From positions 62,001-126,000 of the forward strand of contig DGFJ01000041.1 of assembly GCA_002391625.1 (NCBI GenBank): a stretch of DNA of 64,000 bases, read 5' to 3'. A program made the position numbers and the translations under genes. The notes below the pieces were generated by a model. That model was not told the origin of the DNA, did no database searches, and saw only the letters and a program-made list of their open reading frames with translations. Within the stretch, counting starts at the first letter, position 1. Every line of letters starts with the position of its first letter. Below are positions 1 through 7,600 of the stretch, one piece after another. The stretch is from Ruminococcaceae bacterium UBA3903 (GTDB taxonomy: Bacteria; Bacillota; Clostridia; Oscillospirales; Acutalibacteraceae).

Positions 1-1569
1 TATGCACTTAATAATATTAAGGTGGAATTGTTAGATGAAGCGGACAATGTTGTTGCCACAACCACCACCGACAATAAGGGAACCTACTATTTTTATAATC
101 AGAAATATGGTAACTATACTATTAGGACAGGAGTAAACACAAAAATTTATCAGCTGACAACTGGTAACGCACCACAGGCAATTGCTTTATCTTCTCCTAA
201 TGGTAATGCTACAGATATTGGCTATTATTATGATGCTACTGCCAATGATATTATCATCCAAAAAAAGTGGAAAAATAATATTGCTACAGAGAAAGACGTT
301 ACTATGAAGCTGTTTGCAGTTGAATCAGACAGCACGATAATAGATATGGATTTAAGTCTAAAGCTGTCTGCTGACACTAACTGGCGAGGAATATTTGAAA
401 ATCTGCCCGGAACTATTGAGGGCAAAAGTGTTAATTATTATTTTGAGGAATATTATACTTATGAAAATCAACTGTTTTATATTGCTACTAGCCAAATAAT
501 TGGTGATCCTAATAATATTTTTTCTAATGGTAAACAGCCTCGTTCAGGTAATATTAATTACTCTGCCACATTTGAATGGGCAAAGCTATCGTCCTCACAG
601 TATTTAGTAACTGTTACCAACACCTCACCTAATGATTACAAGGTTACGTTTCATGTAAACAGCCCTGATACTTCAATAACTGGTGCTGATGACATATTTA
701 AACAATATGCTGTAGATGATACTTCAATTTACGCAGCAGAAGCAAAGGGAAATTATTTAAATAGTGATAAAACAATTAACGAGTTTTCTGATATTCCTAC
801 TCCAAGCACAGTTATTCATAACAATAATACATATATTTTCGCTGGATGGTATTATTATGACGGTACGCCCCTTAAATGGAACAGTGATAAATATTTGACG
901 TATTCTGATATTTATGCCCATTGGATAAAGATTAATAATGTAAATAAAGATTCAGCAGATACTAAAGTATATCCCGCTAATGTTTTAGGCGGTTTTGACC
1001 TGTGCGGTTTACAAATAAGAACTGCCGAAAAATACATTAAACCAGGTCTAAGGTTTATCACATCTTACTCTAACAGCTTGATTAATAATTTGGATGCGTT
1101 GTTTACAAATGGCTACACCTCTAGTAAAAAAATCTATAACCACGAAAAGCTAAAGTATGGTTATGCCGTGGCTAAAGCTTCTACAGTTAATAAATATATA
1201 TCCGATAATGGTATAGATGAAAATTCCTTTAAGCTATTATTAGATACACCTATTGCAAAGGATGTTAATTGCACTAACGGTCTTCCTTTGGGTGATGGCG
1301 TAGACCACAGATTTTTTACTGATTACAGAATTTCATCAATGGTAATTATGTATGATGAGGCTGGAAAAACAGAGACAGAGGTAGCAGCAGCCAAGGCTTC
1401 TGATATTCTAGCACGTGCTTACACCAGATATACAGATGCCAATGGTATTTTTAGAACAGTGTATAACGATTATACTGGAACAAATACATACGGTGGGTGC
1501 AGCACCTCGTTTAACTATGTTAACGATATAGTTAAGGGCGATACTGATAATAATATTTCTAATAATTAA
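1..1569 (+). CDS. Surface protein C-terminal part (SdrD_B-like and InlB-repeat-like domains), 5' partial
   Basis: The reading frame is open from base 1, so the true start lies upstream of the window. The first residues visible (YALNNIKVELLDE, then DNKGTYYFYN about 30 residues on) match an SdrD_B/Cna-B-type beta-sandwich, a stalk domain of Gram-positive adhesins. A second segment around window residues 220-310 ends in a GWYY...W.......YSDIYAHW pattern like the Listeria-Bacteroides (InlB) repeat. The last 200 residues have no recognised domain and end in an Asn-rich tail with no LPXTG sorting signal or membrane anchor. It is probably secreted, with its signal peptide outside the window. A micro-ORF follows 33 bp downstream, before any terminator, so both may share a transcript. 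The domain calls are by eye and moderately secure; the biological role is unknown. Confidence 0.75.
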   Translation, partial: YALNNIKVELLDEADNVVATTTTDNKGTYYFYNQKYGNYTIRTGVNTKIYQLTTGNAPQAIALSSPNGNATDIGYYYDATANDIIIQKKWKNNIATEKDVTMKLFAVESDSTIIDMDLSLKLSADTNWRGIFENLPGTIEGKSVNYYFEEYYTYENQLFYIATSQIIGDPNNIFSNGKQPRSGNINYSATFEWAKLSSSQYLVTVTNTSPNDYKVTFHVNSPDTSITGADDIFKQYAVDDTSIYAAEAKGNYLNSDKTINEFSDIPTPSTVIHNNNTYIFAGWYYYDGTPLKWNSDKYLTYSDIYAHWIKINNVNKDSADTKVYPANVLGGFDLCGLQIRTAEKYIKPGLRFITSYSNSLINNLDALFTNGYTSSKKIYNHEKLKYGYAVAKASTVNKYISDNGIDENSFKLLLDTPIAKDVNCTNGLPLGDGVDHRFFTDYRISSMVIMYDEAGKTETEVAAAKASDILARAYTRYTDANGIFRTVYNDYTGTNTYGGCSTSFNYVNDIVKGDTDNNISNN

Positions 1570-1602
1570 TTAGCTTATTAGGTACTGTTAAGGGGTGATT
1601 TA

Positions 1603-1734
1603 ATGAAAGAAAAATATACAAAGCTAGAAATTACAATAGAAGAATTATCCTGTAATGATGTCATTACAACATCTGGTGTTGATGATGAGGAGGTTGAAAA
1701 TGCCTTTATTGACTTTTTTAAGGATTTGTTCTAA
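1603..1734 (+). CDS. 43-residue micro-ORF, candidate precursor peptide
   Basis: An ATG 7 bp after a strong Shine-Dalgarno (AAGGGGTGA, 1590-1598) opens a 43-codon frame. The N-terminus MKEKYTKLEITIEELS contains Y5-x-x-L-x-I10, similar to the YxxPxL leader motif that RRE domains bind in lasso-peptide precursors. This is followed by NDVITTSG and an acidic tail ending FIDFFKDLF. Short proteins of this pattern (KYxxPxxE..., then DVITTSG) are in my recollection frequent unannotated genes in gut Clostridia, but I cannot verify that here. A terminator hairpin follows at 1755. The nearby kinase-like, PqqD-like and peptidase genes make a modified-peptide precursor plausible but unproven. It could also be an unrelated small cytosolic protein. 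Confidence 0.55.
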   Translation: MKEKYTKLEITIEELSCNDVITTSGVDDEEVENAFIDFFKDLF

Positions 1735-1754
1735 TACATAAGTATTACAAATTA

Positions 1755-1803
1755 AATACCCTTATGTTGTTGATGAATTTCAAGGAACATAGGGGTATTA
1801 TTT
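1755..1803 (+). terminator. Terminator-like hairpin after the micro-ORF
   Basis: Arms at 1755-1768 and 1786-1799 pair over 14 bp with one G-U pair, around a 17-nt loop, and are followed by a short T run. It separates the surface-protein/micro-ORF transcript from the kinase-PqqD-peptidase cassette. Confidence 0.6.
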
Positions 1804-1949
1804 CTAGTAAAATGTTATAATGCTAACCTGTGCTATGCTATTTTTAAATTGCAAGCATATTAATGAGATTTAAACTTTTTCTTAATCAAATAATATTGCT
1901 GTTGGTATCATCTGTGATCATATCATTAATAATTTCCACGGTGATACCG

Positions 1950-1978
1950 TTGTAAAATTTGATGGTCTGCGGTAAAAT
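1950..1978 (+). promoter_or_regulatory. Possible promoter of the kinase-PqqD-peptidase cassette
   Basis: TTGTAA (1950-1955), a 17-bp spacer and TAAAAT (1973-1978). A start near 1985 would leave a very short leader with the SD AAGGG (1986-1990) at its 5' end, so this is tentative. Confidence 0.35.
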
Positions 1979-2001
1979 ATGACTGAAGGGTTGTGACACT
2001 A

Positions 2002-2703
2002 ATGCCTATATATAGAATTGCCGATCTAAATATTGCTATTGAACCAAAAACTGAATTTACAGAAAGATATTTAAATAGTTATCTATATAGGGACGCATCA
2101 AGGATTGATTTTTCAGTTGTCGTTACCCGTGAAATGATAGAGCATGAGAGCCATTTAATCCCAAACGCAAAAGTGGAAATTTATGAAACGACAGCAATTT
2201 TTAGGAAGATTTGCAGCCAAATTTTAAAAAAGTATGACGGTTTTTTTCTGCACAGCTCCGCTATTAAGTATAACGGTATGGCATATCTTTTTACCGCACC
2301 TAGCGGTACAGGTAAATCCACACACTGTGGATTGTGGCGGCAGATGTTGGGGGATAAGGTGATTTCTATTAATGACGATAAGCCAATAATTAGAAAAATT
2401 GATAAGCAGTTTTACACATTTGGCAATCCATGGATGGGTAAAGAAAATGTTGGTAATAATCTAAAGGTACCAACTGGCGGAGTGTTTATATTAGAACGCA
2501 GCCAAACAAACTCTGTGGAGAAAATAAACCCAGTTGACAATTTATCTGTGCTGCTGAATCAAACAAGCTGTCCTACCGACAAACAGTCAATGCTTAATTT
2601 GCTGTCTTTACTAAATGACCTTTTTAAGGCAGTACCGCTGTATCGGTTAAAGTGCAATATGTCATATAACGCTGTAAAGACTGTGTTAAGTGTAATAGAA
2701 TAA
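2002..2703 (+). CDS. HPr kinase/PEP-carboxykinase-like P-loop protein (SerK/HprK-like)
   Basis: The 233-residue product carries a Walker A motif, GTGKST at residues 102-107, within a LFTAPSGTGKSTH context, a His at residue 84 (FFLHSSAI), and paired acidic residues 125-126 in SINDDKP. Together these are typical of the HprK/PEPCK-like kinase fold. Members of this fold phosphorylate serine residues, and one subfamily modifies RiPP precursors such as the lasso peptide paeninodin. It is much shorter than true HprK and lacks that enzyme's N-terminal domain, and no HPr gene is nearby. The start is placed at ATG 2002, 11 bp after AAGGG; a GTG at 1993 would be too close to the SD. It heads a three-gene operon with a PqqD-like protein (22-bp gap) and an S26-type peptidase. 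The substrate is unknown; a small peptide is my inference. Confidence 0.75.
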   Translation: MPIYRIADLNIAIEPKTEFTERYLNSYLYRDASRIDFSVVVTREMIEHESHLIPNAKVEIYETTAIFRKICSQILKKYDGFFLHSSAIKYNGMAYLFTAPSGTGKSTHCGLWRQMLGDKVISINDDKPIIRKIDKQFYTFGNPWMGKENVGNNLKVPTGGVFILERSQTNSVEKINPVDNLSVLLNQTSCPTDKQSMLNLLSLLNDLFKAVPLYRLKCNMSYNAVKTVLSVIE

Positions 2704-2725
2704 AATATTCTACGAGGTGTTTTAA

Positions 2726-2992
2726 ATGAAAATAAAAGATGGTTTTATGTTAAGTGAATTTGGAGATAAATATATAGTAGTAGCTGTTGAACAGCAGGCT
2801 GAAAAACATAATATCTTAATTACCCTTAATAAAACAGCTGGCTTTGTATGGCAGCTTCTGGAAAATGAAATAAGCTATGATGATATCATAAATGCTATGA
2901 ATAATAAATACGATATAGATTTAAAGACAGCCAAGGCTGACCTAGATAGTTTTTTAACTGCTGTTAGGTCTAAAGATTTATTAGATGAATAA
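2726..2992 (+). CDS. PqqD-like protein (RiPP recognition element)
   Basis: The 88-residue product has the PqqD pattern: a short beta-rich start, ITLNKTAGFVWQLLE in the middle (consensus LN.TG..IW.LL), and a helical C-terminus DIDLKTAKADLDSFL ending KDLLDE. PqqD-type domains bind the leader peptides of ribosomally made peptides and deliver them to modifying enzymes. It is the middle gene of the kinase-PqqD-peptidase operon and overlaps the next gene by 8 bp, which suggests coupled translation. No radical SAM enzyme, cyclase or asparagine synthetase-like gene sits beside it. Free-standing PqqD-like proteins also occur in clusters of unknown function, so a leader-binding role is an inference from the fold. 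Confidence 0.8.
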   Translation: MKIKDGFMLSEFGDKYIVVAVEQQAEKHNILITLNKTAGFVWQLLENEISYDDIINAMNNKYDIDLKTAKADLDSFLTAVRSKDLLDE

Positions 2993-3443
2993 TACTGTAG
3001 AAAAAGAAATAAAGGAAAAAGGTTATTATGGTGGACTAACCCATGGCAGCAGCATGTATCCCTTGTTATATAATTTGCGTGATATAGTACATATCATCCC
3101 CATAAATGGCAAACTAAAAAAATATGATGTTGTTTTGTTTAGACGGAAAAACGGACAGCTTGTTTTGCACCGCTTATTAAGGTCTGTGAACAGTGGTTAT
3201 ATTATGTGCGGAGATGGTCAGTTTAAAAAAGAGTACAGGGTACAACAGTCGCAAATTATTGGTGTTATGGATTCTTTTTACAGAAACAAAAAATATATTT
3301 GTGTAACTAATTTGTGGTACAAATTTTATGTTTATATTTGGTGTTTTTCGCTACCAACAAAATGGATTTTAATGAAAGCCTATAATCTTGTTATAAAAAT
3401 AAAAAAATATTTTAAAACACACAAATTTTCTAACCGTTCATAA
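2985..3443 (+). CDS. S24/S26-family signal-peptidase-like protein with Ser/His pair
   Basis: The 152-residue product has the type I signal peptidase nucleophile box GSSMYP with Ser23. Where bacterial LepB has the catalytic Lys, this protein has a His (LVLHRLL, His62), the arrangement of the S26B (SipW/ER-type) group. A later CGDGQF (residues 75-80) takes the place of the usual GDN box. There is no N-terminal membrane segment, unlike the two ordinary signal peptidases in this window. A hydrophobic stretch lies instead near the C-terminus (residues about 108-140), followed by a Lys-rich tail, so it could associate with the membrane there. It overlaps the PqqD-like gene by 8 bp, so the two are probably made together. 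A peptide-maturation role is inferred from context. Confidence 0.75.
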   Translation: MNNTVEKEIKEKGYYGGLTHGSSMYPLLYNLRDIVHIIPINGKLKKYDVVLFRRKNGQLVLHRLLRSVNSGYIMCGDGQFKKEYRVQQSQIIGVMDSFYRNKKYICVTNLWYKFYVYIWCFSLPTKWILMKAYNLVIKIKKYFKTHKFSNRS

Positions 3444-3445
3444 TT

Positions 3446-3484
3446 CTATTAACATTTAAATTAACGATGATTTTATGTTAATAG
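3446..3484 (+). other. Hairpin at the end of the cassette
   Basis: Perfect 10-bp arms (3446-3455 and 3475-3484) lie directly after the peptidase stop codon around a 19-nt loop. There is no T run, so it may stabilise the mRNA 3' end instead of terminating. Confidence 0.45.
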
Positions 3485-3600
3485 CTGTGGTAAACCTAAA
3501 ATGAAAAAATATTTATGTGACAGAATGAAGCTGCCGACTATCTTATATATGCTAAGCTTTATACTTTTTCTAACGTTTTAGTATGAAGCCTAAATAATAA

Positions 3601-3640
3601 GCCCGCCTATTTGACGATACATGATGTCAAGCAGGTAGGC
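3601..3640. terminator. Bidirectional terminator hairpin
   Basis: Arms 3601-3615 and 3626-3640 pair over 15 positions with two mismatches and two wobbles, around a 10-nt loop. It lies between the convergent peptidase cassette and udp and could serve both. Confidence 0.55.
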
Positions 3641-3659
3641 TGTATTATATGCTGTTTTC

Positions 3660-4415
3660 TTATAAGCTGTTGTCCTTACTAATAATATTTTTTAATGCAT
3701 CAATCGCCGTTGTTATAGCTAATGTTGTGTCTAATACAGCTTGTTTATCGTCGCTATCTTGATTCCACAAGCATTGCAATACTGCTGATGCTCGCATTTT
3801 TCTGGTAGCTGCAACGGTAAAAACTGTGGCACATTCCATTTCAGATGCCAGCACACCTAAAGCCTTCCATGCATACCAGTTATCTAATAGTGTATCCTTA
3901 GTTGGCATTTCTTTTGGGTTGTGTTGACCGTAAAATGAATCCTTAGATTGTACAATACCGCAATGAAAGGTGGCAGTTCTTTTTAAGGCCGCATCTGTCA
4001 ATGCCATAGCTATTCCAAAGTCAGAAACAGCAGGATATTCAATAGGCGCATATTCTTTGGAGGCTCCGTCCATTCGTACAGCACCAGTCACAATTATTAA
4101 ATCTCCTCCAGTCACCTGTGGCTGCATACCGCCACAGGTACCAACGCGTATAATTGTATCTACACCAATATGATGTAACTCTTCCACCGCTATAGCAGCT
4201 GATGGACCACCAATTCCCGTTGAGGTAACAAGTATTCTTTCACCTGATAAATAGCCCTCAAAAGTAGTATACTCTCGATTACTTGCAATGAATTTTGGTT
4301 TTTCTAAAAACGCTGCTATTTTCTCCACTCTATCAGGGTCACCGGGGATTATGGCATACCGTGCTTTATTATTATTGTCCAAATGTATGTGAAATTCTTT
4401 ATTACCCATATTCAT
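3660..4415 (-). CDS. udp: Uridine phosphorylase
   Basis: The 251-residue product belongs to the nucleoside phosphorylase family that splits uridine with phosphate into uracil and ribose-1-phosphate for pyrimidine salvage. Visible signatures are IIPGDPDRVEKIA near residue 22, STGIGGPSAAIAVEEL, VGTCGGMQ, the SKDSFYGQH segment typical of uridine rather than purine phosphorylases, and the substrate-binding SEMECATVF. Length matches the family. The start has an AAGGCGG Shine-Dalgarno 7 bp upstream and a promoter at 4451-4478. The gene stands alone on the minus strand between two plus-strand units. A purine nucleoside phosphorylase (deoD) is the main alternative but fits the motifs less well. Confidence 0.88.
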   Translation of the reverse strand: MNMGNKEFHIHLDNNNKARYAIIPGDPDRVEKIAAFLEKPKFIASNREYTTFEGYLSGERILVTSTGIGGPSAAIAVEELHHIGVDTIIRVGTCGGMQPQVTGGDLIIVTGAVRMDGASKEYAPIEYPAVSDFGIAMALTDAALKRTATFHCGIVQSKDSFYGQHNPKEMPTKDTLLDNWYAWKALGVLASEMECATVFTVAATRKMRASAVLQCLWNQDSDDKQAVLDTTLAITTAIDALKNIISKDNSL

Positions 4416-4450
4416 AATGTTACCGCCTTAATTATTATTACTTTAATCAA

Positions 4451-4478
4451 ATTTTATCATTTTATTTTTCTTTGTCAA
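4451..4478 (-). promoter_or_regulatory. Promoter of udp
   Basis: On the minus strand, TTGACA (4478-4473), a 16-bp spacer and TAAAAT (4456-4451). Confidence 0.65.
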
Positions 4479-4594
4479 TGATGGAAACACTAATAGTTGA
4501 ACGCTTTTTAGCATTAATCACATTATTCAACATATTGAAGTTAAATATATAATATTACGCAAATGTTAATATAAAATAATAAATACAATTGCTG

Positions 4595-4630
4595 TTGCAA
4601 AAATTACTGTTTAGTGGTACAATTTACCAC
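4595..4630 (+). promoter_or_regulatory. Promoter of the large membrane protein gene, with overlapping palindrome
   Basis: TTGCAA (4595-4600), 17-bp spacer, TGG-extended TACAAT (4618-4623). A perfect inverted repeat (GTGGTA 4614-4619, TACCAC 4625-4630) spans the -10 box and could be a repressor site or the 5' end hairpin of the mRNA. Confidence 0.65.
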
Positions 4631-4647
4631 AATGAAAGGAGGCATAT

Positions 4648-7600
4648 ATGGGATTACTTTTTTTTCTTCTTATTGTCTTGTTAGCGGTACTAATTATTGT
4701 TCTCTGCTCATATAAAGATTCAAAGCGAAAGCAACATATAATTATTGAAAATAAACTAAAAGAATTGTTTTTTCAAAGTAAAATCGATGATAATGTTTTT
4801 CAAGAGTTAATGATTAGTAATGACTCAAGGGAACAAATATTATTCTGCTTTAATCAGAAATACGGACAGACTAAAATGGCTCATTTACAGCAACCGATAC
4901 AGTATCAACAACTACAGCCACCTGTACAGCAACCGATGCAGTATCAACAGCCACAGCCACCTGTACAGCAACCGATACGGTATCAACAGCCACAGCCACC
5001 AGTACAGCAACCGATGCAGTATCAACAGCCACAGCCACCAGTACAGCAACCGATACAGTATCAACAGCCACAGCCACCTGTACAGCAACCGATACAGTAT
5101 CAACAACTACAGCCACCTGTACAGCAACCGATGCAGTACCAGCAGCCACAGCCATACATTAAACATAAAAAGCATATTGATTCTGCAACGATAATGTTGA
5201 TTACTGGTGTTATCTTTGTTTTGGTTGCAGGTTTAGTTTTTGCCACCACATCGTGGAGTTATCTGTCGTCGGGTATTAGAATTGGATTAATAGGTTTGGC
5301 TTCGTTAGTTTTATTTGGGGCATCCTTCCTAATAAAGAAAAAAACTAAGCTACGTACCACACCAATAACATTTTTTGTTTTAGGTGGTATATTTGCTCCG
5401 TTAACAGCTTTGGCAACAGGATATTTTAATGTTTTTGGAAATTGTTTTTCTTTGTCTAATAATGCCAGCTTAGTAGTAGCCGTTATGTTTACACTATTAT
5501 CAGGTGTAGGATTTTTAGGTGCTAAAATACACAAGCTGCCGTTTTTTTGTTGGGTAGGCACTATAAGCGTTGGCGTAGCTGTGTATACATATGTTGATGC
5601 TATGCGGGCATCATGGGATGTGTTGGCATTGTCAGTTGCTATATATAGCATAATTACAGTGGCTTTTTGTCAGCTTGTTTTGCCAAAATACACACAAACT
5701 AATAAATTTATAAGTGCATATGGCTATCATATTAAGCTTTCTATTGCATTGCAGTTTATTTTTTCCACTATATTTTGTATTTTTGCCAGTACAACAGGCA
5801 TAATGGCTTCTGTTACCATAATTATTATAGCCGTGTCATCACTTGCCAAGCTGATGAATGAGAAAACACATGGAGCTGGTGCTGTAGCTTATACGGTACT
5901 AATGTTTATATTGCCATTTAAAGTTTACTCTGGGAATGATTTTTCAATAGGGCTTTTAATGCTTGCCTGTACATCAGCTGTAGTGGCGGTTACTAATATA
6001 ATTTGGAAAAATGATGACCATGTAAAATCTATTTTTAATTTCACAGTGCCAATATATATATCTGTATCTTTTGCGATTAGTTTTATTTTCTTTCTTGCTA
6101 ACTTTTTACAGTGTACAGTTTTTGGATTTGTTGCGTTTTTAATTTTTATGGGATTATCCATTTTATTGACAACAAAGAGTGATAATCATGCATATTGTCA
6201 CATTACAGCATTAACTCTGGTGCCAACTTTTGTGGCAATGCTGTGTGTGCTTAATATTACATATGATACTGTTAATATATTATTACCAGTAATTATTTCA
6301 GCTTTTTGTTTCACTGCGTTTATAGCACTGTATAAAATAAATCAAAAAACACACAATTTTAAATTTTATACACTCACTGGAAATATAGTGTTCTTTATTA
6401 CAACATTCCTTTGTGGTTGGTTTGCGTATACACAGGAAGCTACCATGTTGTGTTCTATTTCCTGTGCTGTTTGTTTTGCCTTATTTATATTAATAGCGTC
6501 TATTTTATTAGTCAATAAACGGCATAATAACAGCCTAGAGGCTTGCAGGTACTTGTATCCATATACATTCTTTATGCTGGTCTTTCCGTGTAGCATGATT
6601 TTTACTGAGGTTAACAATGTCAAGGCAATATGCGGGTTTCTATTAACAATTTTTTTATCTTTTTTTATAGTAGCTACAACACTGTTTGTAACAAACAAAG
6701 GAGATAGGTCGCATAATACATTTTCAAACAGCTTTTTAATTGCCTTTTGTATAACAAGCTTACCTACGGTTATATTTGCAAGCTTAACCAGTGAGATACT
6801 TTTCTCTGTGACATTAACCATTATCTCTCTTGTTATGTTTGCTATACAGCGTATGCTTTATAGACGCACAGAAAAATATAAATTATATAACATGGTCGGC
6901 AGCATTGTATTTACTTTTATAACATTTATAAGTGGAGTTTCGGGATATTTTAATAGTGACACATTGCTGTGTTGTTTAGGAATTTTATCATTTGTATTAA
7001 TAGTATCTATATTAATTCTAAATAACAAATGTAACAAAAAAATAAATACATTAAGATATTTTTATCCATATACATTTATATCTTTGATTTTACCATTTTT
7101 ATGTCTGCTAAGTGATGTTGTGGAACTCAATTTTATTTATCAAATCTTTTCTTTAGGGATATTTATATTTTATTTCATGGCAGCAGTTGTCACACTTATA
7201 CTGAAAGAAAAAATGAAGCTTAATAACAGCTATTTAACGGCGTTTTTTATAGCCTTATGTGTATCTGCTTATCCAGTAGCCCAGCTTTTATATTACTCCA
7301 ACAATCAAATAAAATTGTCTTATTTATTAGTTCCACTGCTTGTTACATTGTACTTTGTTTTAAAAACAAAATTTACAGATGTGACAAAAGAATACAAAAA
7401 TAAATTACTTTTCTTTGGGGTTTCAATGATTGGTGGTATGTTAACTTTAATGCTCTCAATGACTGAAACAAATATTACACATAATTTATTTTATAGTTTG
7501 GCCGTGCCAATAGCTATTCCTATTAGTGTTTCTATTTTTACTTTTGTAAGAATGAAAATGTTTGACAAAGGAGATAGATGGTATAATGGTATTTCCACGG

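Noticed and set aside
1603..3443. Lasso peptide cluster
   Set aside because: There is no asparagine synthetase-like cyclase and no transglutaminase-like B2 protease, and the peptide lacks a typical core.
3501..3581. 26-codon frame with a hydrophobic segment
   Set aside because: No convincing SD, and it lies between a hairpin and a terminator; not supportable beyond an open frame.
4888..5160. CRISPR array
   Set aside because: Units are contiguous with no unique spacers and are translated in the large membrane protein.
4820..5194. Long alternative frames on both strands over the repeat region
   Set aside because: They follow from the 39-bp repeat being a multiple of three. Their products are low-complexity repeats with no SD, and the real gene covers the region.
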